A stretch of DNA of 64,000 nucleotides from contig JAKQTP010000138.1 of NCBI GenBank assembly GCA_029563035.1, positions 534,881 through 598,880 on the forward strand, read 5' to 3'. Position numbers and translations under genes: made by a program. Source of the DNA: an archaeon. Lineage in GTDB: Archaea > Iainarchaeota > Iainarchaeia > CSSED10-239. Every line of letters begins with the position of its first letter. Position 1 is the stretch's first letter. Below the pieces are notes generated by a model. That model worked only from the letters and a program-made list of their open reading frames with translations, was not told where the DNA came from and made no database searches. Of this stretch, positions 46,478-55,071 are shown piece after piece.

Positions 46478-46516
46478 TTACCCTGTGAAAACCAGAAAAC
46501 AAAAAACACAGGGTAA
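46478..46516. terminator. Bidirectional hairpin terminator
   Basis: TTACCCTGTG (46478-46487) pairs perfectly with CACAGGGTAA (46507-46516) around an A-rich 19-base loop. A T-run (TTTTTTCTTTTT, about 46519-46530) follows on the plus strand and an A/T tract precedes it. It lies between the convergent membrane-protein and corA genes and can serve both. Confidence 0.7.
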
Positions 46517-46551
46517 TATTTTTTCTTTTTCTAGTATCTGATATTTGTTAC

Positions 46552-47514
46552 TTAGAACATATCATATTTCCAAAGTATCAATACACACAATGTTGAAAGA
46601 ATAACAGTTAATCCCATGATAATAATAAAAGCATATTTATGATGTTCAAGTGGCAAACTAACATTCATGCCGTAGATGCTTGAAATTACTGTTGGTATTG
46701 TAATAACAACTGTAATAGAAGTCAGTAATTTTAAGGTTTTGTTAAGATTATTAGAAATTACAGAATTAAAACGATTAGTTGCATCTTCAATAATGTTATT
46801 ATATATTTCAGTAACTACAATTGCTTGTTTATTTTCATCAATTACATCATCAATAACATCTTTATCATCTTCTGAATTAACAAAATCTTTATTTCTTTCG
46901 ATCTTCTCTAGAAGTATTTGATCGCTCTGCAAAGAAGTATTAAAATAAACAAGTGATTTTTTAAGATCTAAAAGATCAGAAATTTCTTTGTTTCTCTGAA
47001 CGCTTTCAAACTTTTCTTCAATTGCTTTAATCTTTGTATCTATTTCTTTTAGATATTTGATATATGTTTTTGAGGAAACCAAAAGCAGATTAAGAAGAAC
47101 CATTGCCTTTTCATGTTTAAATTTCTTTGTTTTTAAGATATCCACATTTTCATTTTCTCTAAAGCTTATAGTAATAATGTAATCTTTATTAATCATTATT
47201 CCTAAAGGTATTGTAATATATTCAGCAGCAGATTTATATTTACTTTCTGGGTCTGTTGATTTTAGTTTGTGTGGTGTTCTAGTAATTATAAAATATTCTC
47301 GTTTGTATTTCTCCATGTATGGTATTTCTTCCATATCTTGTAAGGAATTAATATCATCTTTAAACTCTTGATAATCTACTTCTTTGATTTTCCAGATTTC
47401 TGCCAAGTACTTTATTTCGTAGGCATCGGGGTTAACTACATTTATCCATGCATCTTTTTTTGGTTTTTTAAGTCTTTGAATGCCAGATTCTGAAAATTTT
47501 AGAATTTCAATCAT
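46552..47514 (-). CDS. corA: CorA-family magnesium/divalent cation channel
   Basis: A 320-residue protein with an acidic/helical cytoplasmic domain and two C-terminal membrane helices. The signature YGMN at the end of the first helix is followed by an acidic/short loop. The long stalk helix (KYLKEIDTKIKAIEEKFESVQRNKEISDLLDLKKSLVYF) is typical. ATG 47514 is used because AGAGGTGAAAC lies at standard distance; the frame to 47535 would include that ribosome site. It is convergent with the membrane protein 45980-46468. Confidence 0.93.
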   Translation of the reverse strand: MIEILKFSESGIQRLKKPKKDAWINVVNPDAYEIKYLAEIWKIKEVDYQEFKDDINSLQDMEEIPYMEKYKREYFIITRTPHKLKSTDPESKYKSAAEYITIPLGIMINKDYIITISFRENENVDILKTKKFKHEKAMVLLNLLLVSSKTYIKYLKEIDTKIKAIEEKFESVQRNKEISDLLDLKKSLVYFNTSLQSDQILLEKIERNKDFVNSEDDKDVIDDVIDENKQAIVVTEIYNNIIEDATNRFNSVISNNLNKTLKLLTSITVVITIPTVISSIYGMNVSLPLEHHKYAFIIIMGLTVILSTLCVLILWKYDMF

Positions 47515-47829
47515 TGTAGTTTCACCTCTTAGCAAGTTTTAAAACAAGAAAACATATATATGGATATAATATATTTATTGACCGACAAGTTTTAATATCC
47601 TTTTTAAGTAAATAAAAAGGGAGTCTTTTAAAAACCAGTCAAATTATCGAATCCATTTAGATATATTTATAAAGGTTATATTCTTATAATATATTACAAA
47701 AACTCACAATAACAACAATTAATGTTAAGAAATTAATTTAGATAAAAAAGAAAGTAATCAAATCAAAAAAGATAATTAAAAAAGAATAAATCAAAAAAGG
47801 TAATCAAATTAAAAAAAGAAGGAATAAAA
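47515..47829 (+). promoter_or_regulatory. Divergent intergenic region with promoter and AT-rich direct repeats
   Basis: No gene is seen. A TATA-like ATTTATAAAG (47665-47674) fits transcription of the muralytic genes downstream with a start near 47700, leaving a 130-base leader. The leader contains an imperfect direct repeat: GTAATCAAATCAAAAAA (47754-47770) and GTAATCAAATTAAAAAAA (47800-47817). Between them is AATAAATCAAAAAAG, a partial third copy. An AAGAAGG ribosome site precedes ATG 47830. The role of the repeats is unknown. Confidence 0.4.
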
Positions 47830-50607
47830 ATGAATTCAAAAAATATTATGCATATCAATAGATTTAAATTTTTTCTTATAATAATGTTAATAATTTTAAT
47901 TGCTAATCCATTATTTGCTTGTGAAAATGAAAAAATGTGGAAAACAGTTGTTGATTACGAAAATTTGAATTCAAATGAAGTTGGTTTAAGGGTAAAATCT
48001 CTCAGTATAGATAGTGATTATCTAATTTCTGGGATTACAGGGGAATGTACTAAAGATGTCCATTATTATGCAATAGTTTTTTATAATAGCAAAACAGATA
48101 GTGAAAATAGAATAACAAATAAGATGTCTGACTTAATGTATGATAAAAGCACTATTAAAAACATAATTAAAAACAAATCTTATTGTATATTAAACTATGG
48201 AAGTACAGCATTACAAAGTTCATGTAAAAACAGTAAATTATTTAATGATTCTGACACTGTTGCATTATTTGGTGTATTGTCTGAACCACAATCAGATGAT
48301 ATTTCTTTTAAAATTTCAACTGACAGAATTATATCACAATTATCAATAAACGATCTGTCTAAATATGATAGAGTAGCACTATATATAACAAAATATTCAA
48401 CAGATAATTTTTCTTCAAAAACTGGGTGGATAGGAAATAAAGCGACCCAAACTATGTCATCAGACAACTCAGGATATGAAAGAGTTGATGATAATGTTTT
48501 GAAAAAGATAGGTTTATTTTTTAAAACTGGTTTGAACTTTGTGAGAAATGGATTTGAAAATTTAGTTAAAGAAACTGTTCATTCACATACAAGTGCTCCA
48601 AGAATATTTTTGAAAATTACTTTTTTACCTTTAGATGGTCTTATAACAACAGGAAAAGTAATAGTAAATACTACAACAGATACAGTAGATGGGTTTAAAG
48701 AAGATGTCACTTTAACTCTTACTAAAAATAATATGTTTAGTGGACCGAACATAGAGGCTGGTTATAAAGTAGCTTCATTAAATATTAAAAATGAAGATTC
48801 AATGATAAATAAATGTCCTGATAATTTTGTAGAATCTGATTATGATCCATTATGGTCTGCTTTAACTAAAAAAATAAAATATAATGGAGAAAATAAAGTT
48901 CTATATTACTGTGTAGATGATTACACCTATAGGTTATGTTATAAAGAAACAGGCAATATAGAGGAAATTACCTTTTCTGAACTAAAAAACAAAACAAGAG
49001 CATTAGAGATATATATAAGCATAGCAAAAGCAAAATTGTATGGTGCGCCATTAAATACAGCAGAATTATTATTGAATTTAAAAATAGATGAGTTGGAAAT
49101 AACAAAATTCAAAAATGACATTTGTAAAAATCGCAATGATATTGGTCAACAACCACCAAGCATAAATGATGTGCCAAGTGCTCCAAGTGATGTTGGGTCG
49201 GATACGACAGAAGAGCAAGTAGAACCTGTTGCTCCACAACAAGTCAACTTGGATTTCACTGTATATTCCTCAATCCCAGATATTAGTTATAGCACAACTA
49301 CAGCTACACAATATAAGGCAAGAAAAGTAAATGATCAAGAAGCATACCTAATAGATTATAGAAATAACAAAAAAGAAATAAGTGTAAATCTATCAAGCTT
49401 AAATTATACTCGACCTGTTTATGCAATTATAGCAACTCCTGATCAATCTGATAAGATATATGGTTATTTGGCAAATATTAAATCAACAGGAGAATTTAAA
49501 GACTATACTTTGCAAACAAATTTTACAGTAAATTCTAATACTCTAGCGACAAGCCCTGCTGCTATGAAGTATACAATGGGTTCTGATAAAACTTTCAAGT
49601 TTTCAATAGCTCCTAATGTTAATGACAAGTTTGTTTTAATATTTATGCAGTTATCAGATGATGGTTCATTAATTAATTTAACATATACAAATTTATATAA
49701 TTTAGATTATAATGCTCAATCAATATATCAATTATGTGAGATAAATAGAAACATAGTAAATTTCTATTGTAAAGGATATGATTGTAAAGTTCCAGGAAGT
49801 TGTATAGATAGATGGGACTTTGATCCAAGTAAATTAGATGGTGTATCAGGAATACCTGTAGATGCAATACCTGTAGCACCAACATCGCCTAAGCCACCTT
49901 TAGAAACTCCACCAGCAACTCCTAAGCCACCTTTAGAAACTCCACCAGCAACACCTACACCTCCAGTAAGTCAAGATACCACATTAGCAAAAGGAGCAGA
50001 TGGTTGTTATACAACCAATCCAGAAACATTAGCAAAAATAAGACAAGAAGGTGGAATAGGTATTAATAAACAACAATTTGCTGGGAAAAGAACAAAAAGC
50101 AGTATTGTCTTTCCAGGCACAAGTAACGGAACAGACGATGATCCTAGTTTAACTGTTGATCAAATAAAGAATGTATTTAATAGACCGTCATTAAATATTC
50201 CACAAAAAGTAAAAGATGCTTCGCCAGCATTTTACAATTTGGGTTTATTATATAATGTAGATCCTGTATATTCTTTAGCATTTTTCAGAGCAGAAAAATC
50301 TTTATATAACCAAAATTCAGGAAGTGTTACTCAAACATTGATATCTCATAATGATATTTCTGGAGTTACAAGGGTTTGTAGATGTGGGGGTAAAAAAGTT
50401 GTGGGTTCTAAATATTGTTCTTATCCAACACTTGAACAAGGAATAGAGGCATTTTATTTAAATTTAGATAAAGGCACAACAAATAGTCCAAACATATATA
50501 AAAACAAATCATTTGCACAAGTTGCAAAAACATGGAATGGACACGATAGTTATGTAACAAGCATAACAAGATATCTTGCAGATACCTATGTTTGGGCAGG
50601 AAAATAA
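47830..50607 (+). CDS. Large secreted protein with C-terminal glucosaminidase-like muralytic domain
   Basis: A 925-residue protein with a signal peptide ending ANPLFAC (a Cys at the cleavage point, possibly lipobox-like). Residues about 30-440 are an unrecognised exterior region. Residues about 475-680 are a module shared with the next gene (CYGKG-type FYCKGYDCKVPGSCIDRWDFD). A Pro-rich hinge with two 11-residue repeats (TPKPPLETPPA) lies at about 685-715. Residues about 770-925 look like a bacterial glucosaminidase/lysozyme-like domain: YNLGLLYNVDPVYSLAFFRAEKS with Glu822 as candidate acid, then SYPTLEQGIEAFY and KTWNGHDSY. Such domains cut peptidoglycan glycan strands. Confidence 0.75.
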   Translation: MNSKNIMHINRFKFFLIIMLIILIANPLFACENEKMWKTVVDYENLNSNEVGLRVKSLSIDSDYLISGITGECTKDVHYYAIVFYNSKTDSENRITNKMSDLMYDKSTIKNIIKNKSYCILNYGSTALQSSCKNSKLFNDSDTVALFGVLSEPQSDDISFKISTDRIISQLSINDLSKYDRVALYITKYSTDNFSSKTGWIGNKATQTMSSDNSGYERVDDNVLKKIGLFFKTGLNFVRNGFENLVKETVHSHTSAPRIFLKITFLPLDGLITTGKVIVNTTTDTVDGFKEDVTLTLTKNNMFSGPNIEAGYKVASLNIKNEDSMINKCPDNFVESDYDPLWSALTKKIKYNGENKVLYYCVDDYTYRLCYKETGNIEEITFSELKNKTRALEIYISIAKAKLYGAPLNTAELLLNLKIDELEITKFKNDICKNRNDIGQQPPSINDVPSAPSDVGSDTTEEQVEPVAPQQVNLDFTVYSSIPDISYSTTTATQYKARKVNDQEAYLIDYRNNKKEISVNLSSLNYTRPVYAIIATPDQSDKIYGYLANIKSTGEFKDYTLQTNFTVNSNTLATSPAAMKYTMGSDKTFKFSIAPNVNDKFVLIFMQLSDDGSLINLTYTNLYNLDYNAQSIYQLCEINRNIVNFYCKGYDCKVPGSCIDRWDFDPSKLDGVSGIPVDAIPVAPTSPKPPLETPPATPKPPLETPPATPTPPVSQDTTLAKGADGCYTTNPETLAKIRQEGGIGINKQQFAGKRTKSSIVFPGTSNGTDDDPSLTVDQIKNVFNRPSLNIPQKVKDASPAFYNLGLLYNVDPVYSLAFFRAEKSLYNQNSGSVTQTLISHNDISGVTRVCRCGGKKVVGSKYCSYPTLEQGIEAFYLNLDKGTTNSPNIYKNKSFAQVAKTWNGHDSYVTSITRYLADTYVWAGK
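49888..49953 (+). repeat. 33-base tandem repeat coding for a Pro-rich hinge
   Basis: Two copies of a 33-base unit (49888-49920 and 49921-49953) differ only at the last base and encode PKPPLETPPAT twice. They separate the shared module from the glucosaminidase-like domain, a typical flexible linker of secreted hydrolases. Confidence 0.9.
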
Positions 50608-50640
50608 AATAAAAAACCATCATTCTCTTAAGGAAAAAAT

Positions 50641-52053
50641 ATGAATAAAAGAAATATAATTTTTGTTTTATTTTCTTTATTATTCTTATTGCAACAAGTT
50701 AATGCCAGCGAAACTATTTATTCTCAGTATAACTACAATTTATTAGAAATTAAAGATGTATCTTATAAAATAGATAATGTCTGGCATAAAGCAAAAACAA
50801 TAGATTCTCCAGAATCATACATTATTGATTACAAGAATAAAACCAAAACCATACAAGTTCATTTATCAGGGTTTAATAAAGATCAGCCAATATTTGCAAT
50901 AATTACTACTCCTGAAAAACTATATGATATAGATACTGAACTAAATGATATTTTAGATGAAATTAATAATTTTTATTTAAACAATCCTGCTAGCAATATT
51001 AAAGAATCTGCAAAAACTCATTCTTTTAAAAATTATGCAAATCAATCAAATTATATAATAAATAATACTTTTAAAATAGACTATTGGGATTTGATAAATT
51101 TTATTTTTGGTACACAAAATCTGTTTGAATTTAATATAGAAAAAGGCACAGAAAATAATCTGTTTGTTTTAATATTTATGCAGTTCTCTGATGATAGCCA
51201 ATTAATAAATTTAGCATATGTAAATCTTTATGTTCTAGATAACAAAGAACATTCTATTTTTAATTTATGTAAAATAAATAAAAAAATAGTTGATTTTTAT
51301 TGTAAAGGAAAAAAATGCAATGTTCAAAAAAGTTGTTTAGATAGGTGGGATTTTGATGCAATTAAATTCACAAGAGCGCCAGTAATAAAAGAAGACCCTG
51401 TGCCAATAACGGAAGAAAAGCAATCAGATAAACCAACCATGTATCATTCAACCATAAATTCACAAATTGGTTTAAAAATTTTAAATCAAGCAGAAAAATA
51501 TCTTGGCAGAAAATATAAATGGGAAGGAAGAAATGGATATACTGTTAAAGGAATAGGAAAATTAAAATCTGATTTTGATTGTGTTGGTTTAAAATATGTA
51601 GTATTAAGAGATTTAGGATATTTAGATGATTCTGCAAGTTGTTTGCAGATGTTTAGTAGCGGTTGTGCATTTGCAGATTATTTAGAAAATAACAAAGGAC
51701 ATATAAAAGGGATTGTTGGAAATATAAAAAATAAGTCTGATTTGGATAATTTAAAACCAGGAGATTTCTTGTCTTTAAATACAAAAAGTGCAGGAATTTT
51801 TGGACATGCTGCAATATATGTTGGGGTAGAATCTGGGAAACACAAATATATTCACGCCTCAGGTAGTAAAAAAATTGCAGGATCAGTAAAATATGATTAT
51901 TTAGAAGATAAATTAAGTAAAGGAACACTCAAGTATCCTTTCCAGTATCAAAGGATTACCGGTGTTGATATAAATAATATAGATTGTAGTAAAAATTATA
52001 TTTCAGTATCTAAAGATTTTAGTGGTTGTTGTAAATATACAAAATATTGTTAA
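50641..52053 (+). CDS. Secreted NlpC/P60-type cysteine peptidase
   Basis: A 470-residue protein with a signal peptide (ending near VNAS). Residues about 20-245 are the module shared with the previous gene (IFAIITTPEK, VLIFMQFSDDSQLINLAYVNLY, FYCKGKKC ... SCLDRWDFD). Residues about 275-450 are NlpC/P60-like: DFDCVGL with Cys314, GHAAIYVG with His389, and YIHASG with His405, the expected Cys-His-His triad. NlpC/P60 enzymes usually cut gamma-D-Glu-diaminopimelate or related peptidoglycan peptides. It follows the glucosaminidase-like gene by 33 bases, so the two are likely one operon. Confidence 0.8.
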   Translation: MNKRNIIFVLFSLLFLLQQVNASETIYSQYNYNLLEIKDVSYKIDNVWHKAKTIDSPESYIIDYKNKTKTIQVHLSGFNKDQPIFAIITTPEKLYDIDTELNDILDEINNFYLNNPASNIKESAKTHSFKNYANQSNYIINNTFKIDYWDLINFIFGTQNLFEFNIEKGTENNLFVLIFMQFSDDSQLINLAYVNLYVLDNKEHSIFNLCKINKKIVDFYCKGKKCNVQKSCLDRWDFDAIKFTRAPVIKEDPVPITEEKQSDKPTMYHSTINSQIGLKILNQAEKYLGRKYKWEGRNGYTVKGIGKLKSDFDCVGLKYVVLRDLGYLDDSASCLQMFSSGCAFADYLENNKGHIKGIVGNIKNKSDLDNLKPGDFLSLNTKSAGIFGHAAIYVGVESGKHKYIHASGSKKIAGSVKYDYLEDKLSKGTLKYPFQYQRITGVDINNIDCSKNYISVSKDFSGCCKYTKYC

Positions 52054-52096
52054 TTTCTTTTCTCTTTTTAATTGTTTCGTTGTTTAATTTATAATT

Positions 52097-53932
52097 ATGT
52101 GTGGTATAAGTGCATATTTTGGAAAAAAAGATTGTGTTCCTATATTAATTAATGGAATTAAAAGACTAGAATATAGAGGCTATGATTCTTGTGGATTAGC
52201 TGTCATTGATAACAAGACTAAAGAGCTTAAAATTATTAAAGCCAAAGGAAAGATAATAAATCTAGAAGAAGAAGTTAAAAAAAACAACCCACAGGCAAAT
52301 ATAGGAATTGCACACACTAGATGGGCAACACATGGAGAGCCCAATGTAGTAAATGCCCATCCTCAAACAGATTGTAAAGGAAATATCGCTCTAGTTCATA
52401 ATGGCATAATTGAAAACTTTGAAACTTTAAAGAAATTTTTAGAAAAAGAAGGTCACGTTTTCAAGTCAGAAACAGACACTGAAGTTTTAGCACACTTAAT
52501 TGAAAAGTTCTATTCTGGAGACTTAAAAAAAGCAGTTCAAAAAACCTTAAAAAAAGTAGTTGGAAGTTTTGGTCTTGTGGTTATGGATAAACAAGGTAAA
52601 GAACTAATTGTTGCAAGATGTGGTTCTCCAATAATTATTGGAATTGGAGAAGATGAATATTTTGTTGCAAGCGATATTTCTGCAATAATTGAACACACCA
52701 AAAAAGTAATCTATTTAGAAGATAACGAGATTGCTTGTATTAATGGAGGTTGTGAGATTACTTCTCTTGATAATATAACTTTGGATAAAGAAACCACAGA
52801 GATAGAAATGAATCTAGAAGAGATAGAAAAACAAGGCTATAAGCATTTTATGTTAAAAGAAATACATGAACAACCAGAAACTATTAAGCAAGCAATATTA
52901 GGAAGAATTGATTTTGAAAATAATACTGCTAAATTAGGTGGTATAAACCTAACTACAGAGCAAATAAAAAATATTAAAAGAATAATTATTGTTGCTTGTG
53001 GCACATCATGGCATTGTGGCCTTGTTGCTAAGTTTTCTATGGAGGGTTTCTTAAGAATACCAGTAGAAGTGGATTATGCTTCTGAGTTTAGATACAGAAA
53101 CCCAATAATTGACAATAATACTTTGGTTATTGCAATAAGCCAATCAGGAGAAACTGCAGATACCCTGGCAGCTGTTAGGGAAGCAAAGAAAAAAGGAGCA
53201 AAGGTAATAGGTATTGTTAATGTTGTTGGTTCCACTATTGCTAGAGAATGTGATGGCGGAATTTACATAAGAGCAGGGCCAGAGATAGGGGTTGCTTCAA
53301 CAAAAGCATTTACAAGCCAATTGGTGTGTTTGAATCTTTTAACACTTTATATTGGAAGAATAATAGAAAGCATAGATGACAGTGTCGCAAAAAAATTGAT
53401 AAATAACCTTTTGGAATTGCCACAAATAGTAAGAGGGGAGTTAAAGAAAGATAATGAAAATAAAATAAAAGAAATTGCAAAAGAATATTTTACCTGTAAA
53501 AACGCACTATATCTTGGACGAGGCATCAATTACCCTATCGCCCTAGAGGGCGCTTTGAAACTAAAAGAAATATCTTATATCCATGCAGAAGGCTATCCGG
53601 CAGCAGAGATGAAACACGGACCCATTGCTTTAATTGATGAAGGCTTGCCAGTAGTGGTTATTGCAAACAGTGATTTAAACTATGAAAAAGTTTTATCTAA
53701 CATACATGAGGCAAAAGCAAGAGGTGCAAGAATTATTGCGTTAGCTACTCAAGGAGATGAAGAGATAGAAAAATTATGTAATCATGTTATCTTTGTTCCA
53801 TCAATCTGTACAAATTTAACGCCTTTTGTTAATGTTATTCCTATGCAACTTTTAGCTTATTATATAGCTGACTTAAAAAATTGTCCTATTGATCAACCAA
53901 GAAATCTTGCAAAATCAGTAACTGTAGAATAA
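52097..53932 (+). CDS. glmS: Glutamine-fructose-6-phosphate aminotransferase
   Basis: A 611-residue enzyme of normal length. Cys2 (MCGISAY) is the glutaminase nucleophile, followed by RLEYRGYDSCGLA, IAHTRWATHG and HNGIIEN. Two SIS sugar-isomerase domains carry VACGTSWHCG, ISQSGETADTLAA, LGRGINYPIALEGALKLKEISYIHAEGYPAAEMKHGP and the C-terminal QPRNLAKSVTVE. It makes glucosamine-6-phosphate for amino-sugar glycans. Located just after the two muralytic genes; the ATG directly follows a short AT-rich stretch, so it may have a leaderless message. Confidence 0.97.
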   Translation: MCGISAYFGKKDCVPILINGIKRLEYRGYDSCGLAVIDNKTKELKIIKAKGKIINLEEEVKKNNPQANIGIAHTRWATHGEPNVVNAHPQTDCKGNIALVHNGIIENFETLKKFLEKEGHVFKSETDTEVLAHLIEKFYSGDLKKAVQKTLKKVVGSFGLVVMDKQGKELIVARCGSPIIIGIGEDEYFVASDISAIIEHTKKVIYLEDNEIACINGGCEITSLDNITLDKETTEIEMNLEEIEKQGYKHFMLKEIHEQPETIKQAILGRIDFENNTAKLGGINLTTEQIKNIKRIIIVACGTSWHCGLVAKFSMEGFLRIPVEVDYASEFRYRNPIIDNNTLVIAISQSGETADTLAAVREAKKKGAKVIGIVNVVGSTIARECDGGIYIRAGPEIGVASTKAFTSQLVCLNLLTLYIGRIIESIDDSVAKKLINNLLELPQIVRGELKKDNENKIKEIAKEYFTCKNALYLGRGINYPIALEGALKLKEISYIHAEGYPAAEMKHGPIALIDEGLPVVVIANSDLNYEKVLSNIHEAKARGARIIALATQGDEEIEKLCNHVIFVPSICTNLTPFVNVIPMQLLAYYIADLKNCPIDQPRNLAKSVTVE

Positions 53933-53941
53933 GAGGGAAAA

Positions 53942-54427
53942 ATGAATAATTTAAAATTAAAAGAACTTGCTGAATTTTTAGTTGAGGCAAAAATAAAGAC
54001 ATATGCAAATATTGATGCAAAAGAGGTAAAAGCACAAAGACCACACTTTAAAGAATTAGAATATAAAAGAGGAAATTGGGAATATAGAGATAGTTATTGT
54101 GGTTTTTTCTTTGCCCCTGGTCAAGAGATTGTAAGATTTAATAAACAACCAGTGTGGGCCATGGCTTATTCTGGAGGAATGAGTAAGAAATATCACGGAA
54201 ATATTGACTTTGCAAAAGAAACATTTGGTTTTCTAAAATTGGCTTTGGCTCAAGTAAACACAAAGGCGCCATATAGGGGACCAAAGAGCTATAGTTTTGA
54301 AAATTATAAATATACTAATAATATTAAAGGGAATATAACTGATTTTTCAGGAATAGAAAAAATATTTTTAAAAAAAAAAGAAATTTTTAAACAAGAATAT
54401 ATTGGCGGATTAATAATCCCAAAATAA
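53942..54427 (+). CDS. DUF5680-family protein
   Basis: A 161-residue protein matching the DUF5680 layout: LAEFLVEAKIKTYA, ELEYKRGNWEYRDSYCGFFFAPGQEIV, KQPVWAMAYSGGM, a helix with FLKLALAQ, APYRGPKSYSFENYKY and a C-terminal YIGGLIIP. The family is widespread and uncharacterised. It begins nine bases after the glmS stop, with GAGGGAAAA as ribosome site, so it is probably cotranscribed with glmS. Confidence 0.8.
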   Translation: MNNLKLKELAEFLVEAKIKTYANIDAKEVKAQRPHFKELEYKRGNWEYRDSYCGFFFAPGQEIVRFNKQPVWAMAYSGGMSKKYHGNIDFAKETFGFLKLALAQVNTKAPYRGPKSYSFENYKYTNNIKGNITDFSGIEKIFLKKKEIFKQEYIGGLIIPK

Positions 54428-54537
54428 ATACTATTTGTTAGACAAAATTTAACTATTCTTTCAAATTTAGTAGATTAAAAAAAATAGCAAAAATCTATTT
54501 AAAATAAGAAGAAAAAGAAGAAAAAAGAAAAATTTCT

Positions 54538-54888
54538 TTAGTTTTTAGCTATAGAAACTATTTCTTTTAATGCAACTACTATTGCAGTAGGTATGGTAAA
54601 TATCATAATTGAATGCAAAACTCCTGCTAAGTATGGCCCAATAATCATTAAATTTTGTATTGATGCCCCTCCAAGAGCTGTAACAATTACAAGACATACC
54701 GCTGTAAGTAAGTAGTCTTTAACTTCTTTATCTGTTACATTTAAGAATCCTACAATAAGACCCAATATCATTAACACAGATGTTATTATTACTGGATCCA
54801 TAAAATTCATTAATATTCCAGAAATTATTGCAATTACAATTCCTGCAATGAATATATAGGCTCCTATCTTTGTTTCCTTTTTCGCCAT
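54538..54888 (-). CDS. Small four-helix membrane protein, unknown function
   Basis: A 116-residue protein with about four short membrane segments. It has a strong AAGGAGGTATATAA ribosome site before ATG, among the best in the window, which suggests high expression. The second loop (NVTDKEVKDYLLT) is charged. I recognise no functional family, though similar proteins seem common in DPANN genomes. The stretch 54889-55071 upstream is AT-rich and carries divergent promoters. Confidence 0.7.
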   Translation of the reverse strand: MAKKETKIGAYIFIAGIVIAIISGILMNFMDPVIITSVLMILGLIVGFLNVTDKEVKDYLLTAVCLVIVTALGGASIQNLMIIGPYLAGVLHSIMIFTIPTAIVVALKEIVSIAKN

Positions 54889-55071
54889 TTATATACCTCC
54901 TTAATTTTTTTTGTAATAGAAATGGTTTGAGCTGAAATTAAGCTCACTATATATATTTATAAAAAAAAGAGTATATAAAGCTTTCTTTTGCCTAAAGATT
55001 ATAAAGCTTTTCATACATAACATATATAACAAATAACTGTATTCAGTTAATAATTCTAGGAGTTAAAAAAC

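Noticed and set aside
47830..47945. Lipoprotein assignment for the large glucosaminidase-like protein
   Set aside because: The signal peptide ends LFAC, which resembles a lipobox, but the -1/-3 residues are not decisive and archaeal lipobox rules outside haloarchaea are uncertain; noted only as a possibility.
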